Shown here in pieces: positions 56,765-64,000 of a stretch of DNA of 64,000 bases. The notes beneath the pieces were generated by a model. That model had not been told where the DNA came from. It saw nothing but the letters and a program-made list of their open reading frames with translations, and ran no database searches. Origin of the DNA: Symbiodinium natans. Lineage: Eukaryota; Sar; Dinophyceae; Suessiales; Symbiodiniaceae. The stretch is from contig CAJNDS010000251.1 of assembly GCA_905221605.1 (NCBI GenBank), positions 1 through 64,000 on the forward strand, in the 5' to 3' direction. A program made the position numbers and the translations under genes. How positions within the stretch are numbered: position 1 is the first letter of the stretch; every line of letters starts with the position of its first letter.

Positions 56765-58670
56765 CTATCGGTCAAATGCAAAGAAACACAATGAAAACCA
56801 GATTCAATTGTGTCACTGGAGGGTCCAAGGTAGGTCGAGGTAGGTCAAGACCCAACCCAAACGCTACCATTAGATCAGGGTTTAGTTTTTTTTAACTTCT
56901 GGATTCATTGGCTTTCCTTGTCGAAACAGCTGGGGAAACCTTTTTGGGGGTCACTTTTAAGGGGATTCTGATGCTGTTCTATTTGGGGTATAAAAGGGGT
57001 ACCCCTATTTTGGGAAATACCCAGCTGGCTTCTGAGGTCCCGGCAGCAAGCGCGGGGCCTCCTTGAAGGCTCAGAGAGTAAATGCGAAACCTCAGAAAGG
57101 GAGAAACGTGCTGAGCTTACAACAAGGGGCAGCGCAACAATGCTGGGCTTCCCCGGCCCATCAGAGACTGCAGTCATGCCGCCGGCACAGGCCAGCAAAG
57201 TAGGCCTGCACTTGAGTATGATTATACGATGTCCAGTAGTCTCAGTTGTTTGTTGACTCTCCTTGCGCAAAGTATCGCAGATGTGAACATTCTGGATGCC
57301 CATGTTGCAGAGCGACTCTGATGCATTCCCCATGCCGAAGATATCTGGCCTGAAAAGAGGGCTCGGCCACGTTATTTCGGGCTGCTCCTGTCGCAGTTTG
57401 AAAAAGGTTTGGGGGCACCAGATTCCCATGGCTCAGCCGCACTCAATGCAGTGCGACGTGCTGTAGTGACTGTAGTGTTCACAAACCAGGGCTACCGGTG
57501 CAAGGCAAACGTTGCCAGCGAGTTTTGTCGTGGCAGTCCTCTGAGACCACAGCATACCTGAGAACTGTGAATGCTAACAGCACTGCCAACTTGCAAGTTC
57601 TGCTTCTGCAGCCCTTTAGCCTTTAGGGTTTAGGGTTTGAGTTCTGCCCTGGTTACCCTTCCCTTCCCTAAGCATCCACTCAAACCCTGAACCCCAAGAG
57701 GCGAAAACACTAACAAAAACAAAATATTCCAAGGTACTGCCAACGGCTGGCTGGTCGCGCCTTAGTCTATTAGTAGAAGATCTGAAATAGCTCAGGTGGA
57801 ACTCGGCTGGCAGTTCTTTACTGGCGGAGAATTAGAAAACAAAACGGGCTGACTAGAGAACTCCGGATGTCGTCCCCGGCAGGCGACGGAGTTACCCATG
57901 CTGACTCCAAGCTCAAAGCCCAATATGTCAAGATCGCCCAGATGAGCATCGCGAGCCTTTGCGAGTCTGGCGTAGTCTGGCAGCAGTGTGCGGGATTCGG
58001 TCAAGTGCCTGCGCCTCGCAGCTTGGCACTGAGAGCATGGCCACAAGGATGCGCTCGCCAAGATGGTGGAGTGAGCCGTGCTCCTAGAGTCGAGGGCAGG
58101 AGTCCATATAGGTACTGTTTCTTGTGGCTGGACTTCCGGCTGGACCGTTCTGCTCTTGTGGAGCCAGCGGCTAGAGAAATCTTAGCAAGGCATTGCTCCT
58201 GATCTGAGAGCGCGTGTGCTCAGCCTTAGAGGCACAGGGGTCTTGGAAGGTGAAGGCTGTTGCTCAGCATCCCCACAGCTCTTGCAAATCTGCTATGCTT
58301 CGAATGTGGGGGTCCGGGTGCCGCACTCGCCAGGTAAATTCGTCCTCGTCCTCGGGTGTGCGGGAATATCTTCAAGGACAATCGAAGGATCGACTGTGTC
58401 CTTTTCACATTCAGCCAGCTGCCAGAGGGATACCGTTAGATCAGTTGGATCGCGTTAAGCCGACACAGCTCTGGCAGCATCTACCAGGCATGCGGAGATG
58501 CGGAGATGCACACGCTGGATCCAGCAAATCCAACGAATTCAGTCAGGCAACTGTCGGCCAGCCGGCCAGGTCGTGCGCGTGGTCGTAGGATCCTTCGGGC
58601 CTTTTGAGTCGGGAGAAATGCTCCACTGCTCTCGCTCTCGGATTTTGATGCTACAGGCCGAGGAGCAGCG
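56765..58670. other. Weakly coding stretch
   Basis: A minus-strand frame of 174 codons (56,905-57,429) and plus-strand frames at 57,867-58,202 and 58,214-58,588 are open. They have no recognised motif, and the first ends in sequence that resembles dispersed noncoding repeats. Not supported as genes. Confidence 0.3.
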
Positions 58671-59054
58671 ATGCCAAAGTCTGCCTTCGCTGTCGCTTCA
58701 AGCCTGGTTTTTGCACTTCTACTGCTTGCAACAGGTATATTCAAGCATCGTCAACTGCAACCCGCAAGAAAACCCTGTGTACCCCGCACCTCTCTCACAG
58801 ACACGTTTACCTCCCCGCCTTTTCTCTGCCTCTCCATCGAGAAATCGTCATCATCATCCAGCCTCATCACTGTTAGTCAAAACTCGGGCAGGGACGACTC
58901 AGCGAATCAGAGTCAGCTCGAACTGCTGCAACTGGGACGTGTGCAGTTCTCACTTAAGCCACTCATGACCCCTTCTGTCCCCACACAGGGCTTGGCAAGC
59001 CTTGAGCCCCAAACATCCCAAGCCCTAGGCCTGAAGAATCCATGTAGAGCCTGA
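58671..59054 (+). CDS. First exon of a possible secreted or membrane protein
   Basis: The ATG at 58,671 begins MPKSAFAVASSLVFALLLLA, a typical signal peptide or signal anchor. A GTATAT donor follows at 58,735 after CAACAG, so the true first exon is probably 58,671-58,734 (21 codons plus one base). Without splicing the frame runs to 59,054 with serine-rich sequence. The next exon was not found. The short signal-peptide first exon is the only part I can support. Confidence 0.4.
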   Translation: MPKSAFAVASSLVFALLLLATGIFKHRQLQPARKPCVPRTSLTDTFTSPPFLCLSIEKSSSSSSLITVSQNSGRDDSANQSQLELLQLGRVQFSLKPLMTPSVPTQGLASLEPQTSQALGLKNPCRA

Positions 59055-59370
59055 CAACCAACCCGCCAACCACTCCCCGTACAGTTCTGAAAGATTTTGG
59101 GCCTTGCCACGTCGCCGCAAAGTGAGACGAGACGCCACACAGGGTGGCAACTTGTTCTCCTGACATTTTTGGAGAGTGACCGTTCAGTTGTGGGGCTCTG
59201 GGGTCTCCTCTGGGTCTACTGAATGTTATCTGCTTTGAATCTTCTAGTAAGATTGTCATTCGACGGCAACCTGGCCCTGAATTCGCGGGTTTGAGTCGAG
59301 AACCAAAGAACCCAAGCCACGGTACCCCAACACCTGTCCCCAAACCCACGACTGTGAATTTCAGGCTCGT

Positions 59371-59784
59371 CTAGACTGACGTCAAGCAGCCCAAATTCCA
59401 AACGGCAGCCAAACCTGGGCGCTTGATCTCGGCACATTCTGAGGGCCGGGCCGTGCAGCGGGGGCACTGTGCCCCGGGACCTGAAACCCCACGTGTTTCG
59501 AATCCCGGATGAGGCAACCACCAACAAAGCCATTCTGGAACAGGGTTCGCCAGATATTGGTGAAACTCTAAGAACTGTTCAGAAACGTAATGGTGGGCAA
59601 CATGCATGCTGCATGCTCGATCAGAGTCATCTGTGGACCCCATGAAGGTTTGGATCACAGGGGCTGGTGTCGGGCTGCATTCAACAGGTCCAACTGGCTC
59701 ACACCCAACGAAGCATAGGCCTGCATGGAAGCACCGGCCGCAGTGTGACGCAGCGACTGCGAGGACCTCAGCTTCAGGAACCAA
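59371..59784 (-). CDS. Hypothetical minus-strand ORF, 137 codons
   Basis: The frame contains non-low-complexity sequence (HHYVSEQFLEFHQYLANPVP) and several cysteines near its start (CGRCFHAGLCFVGC). There is no signal peptide and no recognised domain. It could be an exon or a chance frame. Confidence 0.3.
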   Translation of the reverse strand: MVPEAEVLAVAASHCGRCFHAGLCFVGCEPVGPVECSPTPAPVIQTFMGSTDDSDRACSMHVAHHYVSEQFLEFHQYLANPVPEWLCWWLPHPGFETRGVSGPGAQCPRCTARPSECAEIKRPGLAAVWNLGCLTSV

Positions 59785-59977
59785 GGAGGAAGCGAGCTCC
59801 GGAAGTCACCGCTTGGCAGCTCGTTTTAACCGCTGCCCGCAAGAAGATGGCTGGCGGACCTTGTTCCTGCCTGAAAAAACCCGGGCCAGTTTCTGTTAAG
59901 TCTTACGGTGCCAAGCCGGATTCTGTCTCAAGGTTCGACTGAGAGTGCGTGAAAAAAGGCGCCCGCGCATATTCCAG

Positions 59978-60108
59978 GCCCCCCCCCGACCCCGTGCCCC
60001 CCCCCCCTCGGGCCCCCCCCTCCCCCCCCCCGCCCCCCCCCCCCCCCCTTGGCCCGCCCCCGCCCCCCGCCCCCATCCCCCCCCCCACGGCCCCCCCTCC
60101 CCCCTAAA
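59978..60108. repeat. C-rich tract
   Basis: Runs of three to fourteen C with G, T or A interruptions, the mirror of the G-rich tracts elsewhere, followed by a few CCCTAAA units. Glycine-rich (minus) and proline-rich (plus) frames are artefacts. Confidence 0.9.
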
Positions 60109-60940
60109 TGCTAAACCCCAAAAACCGTAAAAACCCTAAACCCCTAAACCCCTTGGCCGCGAGCGCGACCTAGTCGCGAAGCGGCCACGTGACGATCAGG
60201 AGCCGTCAAGACACACCACTGCAGAGGGTGAAGCCTCTGCAGCCTTTCATCCTAGGCAAGGCTCCCCAATGGGACTATATAAACGTCTCACTTATCATGG
60301 CCTTCATTTGCCTTCTTCCCAAAGCCCTAAAGGCAAGCTCCAGCGTGTCATGGCCTGGTTCATGGCCTTCGTTCGCCATCATTGGCCTTCTTCCCAAAAG
60401 GCCAAAATCGTTAGCTAAACACAAAGCCACAAAGCCATAAAGCCCTGAAGCCGGAAGAGGTGCGCTGATTAAAGCGAACGCTTCCCACGCGCCACCGTCA
60501 CGGCGCCCTGGAACGAGAGGGTCGGGGTTGTCTGGGGTTTCGTTCGCGCTGAAGAATGTGAGGCTTCCCATGTGCCAGCTTCACGACACACCGGGTCCAC
60601 TTGTCGTTCACGGACAAAGTTGTGAACGCCTACGGTTTTAGTTCGCGGGCAAAAGTGTGAACGCAGTCCAATGACTGTCATAGCCGGCTTCAATCTCAAG
60701 TACCACAGCCTAGAGGACTCTGCCAAACCAAAACCACCTTTTGACCCGTCGCACCATGTCGAACACCGCCCTTGATTCGACCCTGTAGCACATCCAGCTT
60801 CTCGCCCGAAACGCAGCCGAGATGTCCGCATAATTTTTCGTCTGGCCGCTAAGGTAGCAGTAGGGGCCTCAGTAGCATATTGACCCGCCTCCCTCCAGCT
60901 GCCTTGAGCTGAGCCTCTGTCAACTCAGCACTGTCGCTTC
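60109..60940. other. No recognisable gene; short duplication
   Basis: A phrase of about 45 bp (CATGGCCTTC, GCCTTCTTCCCAAA) occurs twice between 60,296 and 60,405. GTCGCGAGC-like and AAAGTGTGAACGC repeats lie at 60,610-60,665. Nothing else is supported. Confidence 0.35.
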
Positions 60941-61173
60941 TGTTTGTCAGGACAGACCTTGACTGGGGGATCTTCTGGGGGTCAATAGGCCAACGGAACG
61001 GTGCGGGAGCAATGCATCATTGTCTACGTTGACGTTAGTGAGGGGCTCTTGAAATGCTTGCTGCCAATCCGGCTCCAGGCCCCTGCGCCGGAACTCCAAA
61101 CGAGGCTTTCCGGTCATTGGGGGCGTCTCCGTTTTCTCAATCTCTTGAGAAGTCTTCGCATCCCTCTCTTTCT

Positions 61174-61994
61174 TCAGCGTCGAGGCGGTTTCTTCCAACT
61201 TCGCGGCATGCACTTCACAGGGCCAAGCGCCGCAACGATTCCCGGACCATTCCAGGAAATCTGATCTTGTAATCGTCGGGGGAGACCTTTCCGAGATCCA
61301 GGAGGGTCGTAGAAGTACACCGCAGCTCCTTCATGCAGGAATTCCATATGAGGGGTCGAGACTTGGCGCAAGGCCTTCCGGAGGGTTTCGCGTCCATCAG
61401 CCCAAAGGTACGCCTGCTCGGCCGCCTGGCGAAGCTGTTCGTTCCTTCGGCGGGCCTCCGCAAGCTCCAAAACTGGTTGAGGACGAAACGGCAATAACCC
61501 TTCTCGAGCTGGTCTAAGGCTGAAGAAATCGCCGCATCCTTCAAGCGCAAGCTGAGTGGGCGAAAAGCCTCCCACTCGACTCTGCCGATTACGCGCCGTT
61601 GCTGCTGCGACCACACATTCCTTCACTTCACCCGAACCCGAGGCCGACGTAGAAAGGAATCGTCATCATCACCAGCAGCTTCAGGCTTCAGACGGCCCCA
61701 TGTCTCTCTGCCAGCCCCATCCTCCACTTTTAGCCCCCGGGGGGCTGTTTCATGTCGGATGTCATAGGCGCGAAAGAGGAATTCCACATCGCCAGCGTAC
61801 TCAGATCCACCGTCCGACATCACTGCATCCGTGGGGGTTGTGACACAGCTGGCGCGCTGCCCACTGTTCCGAACATCTGCATCAACCAGCGAGGATTCCT
61901 TCGCCACTTCGCCCTTTTCCCGATCTCCACGCGGACCGCCTCCTTGACTCTTACCATGCACACAAACGTCTTCCACTTGAGCGCGAACAGCCAC
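61174..61994 (-). pseudogene. LTR-retrotransposon integrase region, frameshifted
   Basis: Minus strand. A frame from 61,994 contains MSDGGSEYAGDVEFLFRAYD and IRHETAP, the integrase core around the second catalytic aspartate (at 61,812-61,814), then GRETWGRLKPEAA where the catalytic glutamate is expected. It stops at 61,623. An overlapping frame continues as ECVVAAATARNRQSRVGGFS, the downstream helix found in dinoflagellate copies, and then FYDPPGSRKGLP and SWNGPGIVAALGP, the C-terminal strand-rich domain, to 61,174. The frame change and shortened core show decay. Integrase would insert cDNA into the host chromosome. Ty1/copia or Ty3/gypsy origin is not resolved, and no reverse transcriptase or LTR was identified. 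Confidence 0.6.
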
Positions 61995-62788
61995 ATGGTC
62001 GCTGAGGGCGTTGATCTTGAGGGCCCCTTGGCGCTCGCTCCATTTTTTCTCACGCTTCTTGCGCTTGTACTCCTGGGCATAGATCTCGGCCGGTGTGGAC
62101 CCCGAAATGGAATGGAATTTCCGAAACTTGCCACGGCGCCGTCCACGATCATGTCGATGGCCCGGCTGAGCTCGCCACGTCCGACGGGGTAGCCGGGGGC
62201 CCCTTCCAACTGGGCCTCATCCTTTCTCAAAAGCTTCGGTGCGTCCATGAGTTGGCCCAAGGGGCTCGTGTCGTTCTCGGTGAAGGACTCCAGAGACTCG
62301 CGGCGGTAGCGACACAGTCGCATGAGCTTCTTCCTCTTGCGGCCCTCCTACTTGTTCTTGAGCACACTGATGATGGGTGAATTCTCCATCTCTCGCCGAC
62401 TCCATCATCCCACGTCACATCGGCCACTGTCAAAGTGGCATCTTACCCCGCCAGCCCCCTTCATCTGTTTTCAGTCTCGACCCCCTGACCGAGGCCAGTA
62501 AACTCTCCAGCTTTTGCCAGGCCGGGCCTTGAACTCGGGCGGGAGCTGCGCGAACGTAGATACTTGCCTTCGCCCCCTCCTGAACCTGATGTGCCTCGAC
62601 CTTCTCCTTCTCCTCAGGAAGGCGCATCGCCCGTTGAGCATCCGGAGAATCGAGTCGTCGGCGACGACGAACATCTCGTAGCCCTTCGGCCCATCGTCCA
62701 TTTCACACAGGAAGTCGTTCAGGTAGAGGAGGTTCATCTTTCGGTTCCGGACTGCTCTACTGCCTCGACAAGAGGCGAGGCAAAGGTA
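61861..62788. repeat. 928-bp tandem duplication, copy 1
   Basis: Begins CTGTTCCGAACATCTGCATC and ends at the GGCAAAGGTACCTC boundary. Copy 2 follows directly with an offset of 928 bp and a few percent difference or less. It overlaps the start of the integrase frame. Confidence 0.85.
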
Positions 62789-63722
62789 CCTCCCGCTGTT
62801 CCGAACATCTGCATCAGCCAGCGAGGATTCCTTCGCCGCTTCGCCCTTTTCCCGAACTCCACGCGGACCGCCTCCTTGACGCTTACCATGCACACAAGCG
62901 TCTTCCACTTGAGCGCGAACAGCCACATGGTCGCTGAGGGCGTTGATCTTGAGGGCCCCTTGGCGCTCGCTCCATTTTTTCTCACGCTTCTTGCCCTTGT
63001 ACTCCTGGGCATAGATCTCGGCCGGTGTGGGCCCCGAAATGGAATGGAATTTCCGAAACTTGCCACGGCGCCGTCCACGATCATGTCGATGGCCCGGCTG
63101 AGCTCGCCACGTCCGATGGGGTAGCCGGGGGCCCCTTCCAACTGGGCCTCATCCTTTCTCAAAAGCTTCGGTGCGTCCATGAGTTGGCCCAAGGGGCTCG
63201 TGTCGTTCTCGGTGAAGGACTCCAGAGAATCGCGGCGGTAGCGACACAGTCGCATGAGCTTCTTCCTCTTGCGGCCCTCCTACTTGTTCTTGAGCACACT
63301 GATGATGGGTGAATTCTCCATCTCTCGCCGACTCCATCATCCCACGTCACATCGGCCACTGTCAAAGTGGCATCTTCCCCGCCAGCCCCCTTCATCTGTT
63401 TTCAGTCTCGACCCCCTGACCGAGGCCAGTAAACTCTCCAGCTTTTGCCAGGTCGGGCCTTGAACTCGGGCAGGAGCTGCGCGAACGTGGATACTTGCCT
63501 TCGCCCCCTCCTGAACCTGATGTGCCTCGACCTTCTCCTTCTCCTCAGGAAGGCGCATCGCCCGTTGAGCATCCGGAGAGAATCGAGTCGTCGGCGACGA
63601 CGAACATCTCGTAGCCCTTCGGCCCATCCTCCATTTCACACAGGAAGTCGTTCAGGTAGAGGAGGTTCATCTTTCGGTTCCGGACTGCTCTACTGCCTCG
63701 ACGAGGCGAGGCAAAGGTACCT
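61995..63722 (-). pseudogene. Retroelement-associated coding remnants
   Basis: Both tandem copies carry minus-strand frames of 160-175 codons (61,820-62,323 and 62,734-63,255) beginning MRLCRYRRESLESFTENDTS and, in another frame, FRKFHSISGPTPAEIYAQEY with a Lys/Arg/Glu-rich continuation. Position upstream of the integrase suggests they derive from the same polyprotein. I do not recognise the domain. Frame changes indicate decay. Confidence 0.35.
62789..63722. repeat. 928-bp tandem duplication, copy 2
   Basis: Matches 61,861-62,788. Differences include CATCGTCC/CATCCTCC and a few-base indel in CTCGACAAGAGGCGAGG. The sequence after 63,723 has no counterpart. Confidence 0.85.
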
Positions 63723-64000
63723 CAGCCCTATGCTTGCTCAAGGGCTGTCAACTCCGAATCGACTTCCCAGTTCCGACTACGAGGAAGATCTGGCCCATCA
63801 GCTTCACGGTCGTCTCCACCCAGGCCTAGCAGAGTCAAGATAGGACCCCCATGGATCCTCCGTTGCCAGGACCACACACATCTTGCCCATCGAAAGACCT
63901 AAAGACAACCAAAACCAAACCCTCGCCCGGGCCATTTCTACTCCACACCGGCTGTAAGCAGCCAATCTGGCTTCTTAATGCTTTGGCTGGATGTTTACTA
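63723..64000. other. Window end, unassigned
   Basis: Sequence beyond the tandem duplication. No motif or complete frame is supported. Confidence 0.3.

Overview
Organism and setting. The window looks like nuclear DNA of a dinoflagellate, most likely Symbiodiniaceae or a relative. The evidence is: telomere-type CCCTAAA/TTTAGGG repeats on a large scale; genes cut into short exons with AG|G acceptors and probable GC donors; very long trinucleotide and TAG/TAA microsatellites; and an LTR-retrotransposon integrase and a transposase of the kinds common in those genomes. The species cannot be told from this stretch. The C-rich telomere strand reads inward from base 1, as expected at the left end of a chromosome or scaffold, so the window is probably subtelomeric. 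No prokaryotic features, CRISPR arrays, rRNA or convincing tRNA genes were seen.

Layout. 1-870: telomere-like arrays and a CAGCCC minisatellite. 1.3-2.1 kb: a minus-strand secreted-protein gene with an apparent one-base frameshift. 2.2-6.2 kb: mostly unassignable, ending in a TAGT array and a G-rich tract. 6.2-13.2 kb: degenerate telomere-like DNA arranged as a duplicated A-B higher-order unit, holding a broken DEAD-box helicase fragment. 13.2-29.2 kb: low gene density, with exon-like pieces of an unidentified minus-strand gene (14.1-16.1 kb), a voltage-gated potassium channel gene on the minus strand (23.3-25.2 kb) and a fold-back repeat. 29.6-56.6 kb: a huge TAG/TAA microsatellite interrupted by two terminal-inverted-repeat (TIR) elements, one of 1.27 kb and one giant. 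56.6-60.9 kb: weakly coding. 60.9-64 kb: a decayed LTR retrotransposon with a 928-bp tandem duplication.

Main discovery. Bases 32,675-55,267 form one DNA transposon. It has 31-bp TIRs (30/31 identical), arrays of a subterminal motif in opposite orientation at the two ends, a DDE-type transposase resembling the CACTA/EnSpm group, and three further genes of unknown function: a lysine-rich protein, an acidic-plus-SR/RS-rich protein and a mixed-charge protein. Short telomere-like islands lie between and inside these genes. The interior appears twice around a 100-N gap, but the two copies look like overlapping contig ends that were not merged. The true element is then about 12.2 kb with one set of four genes.

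How the genes may work together (inference). The transposase would cut at the TIRs, one of the accessory DNA-binding-like proteins could bind the subterminal motif as TNPA does in plant Spm, and the basic and SR-like proteins could act on DNA packaging or splicing of the element's own intron-containing transcripts. None of these roles is shown by sequence alone.
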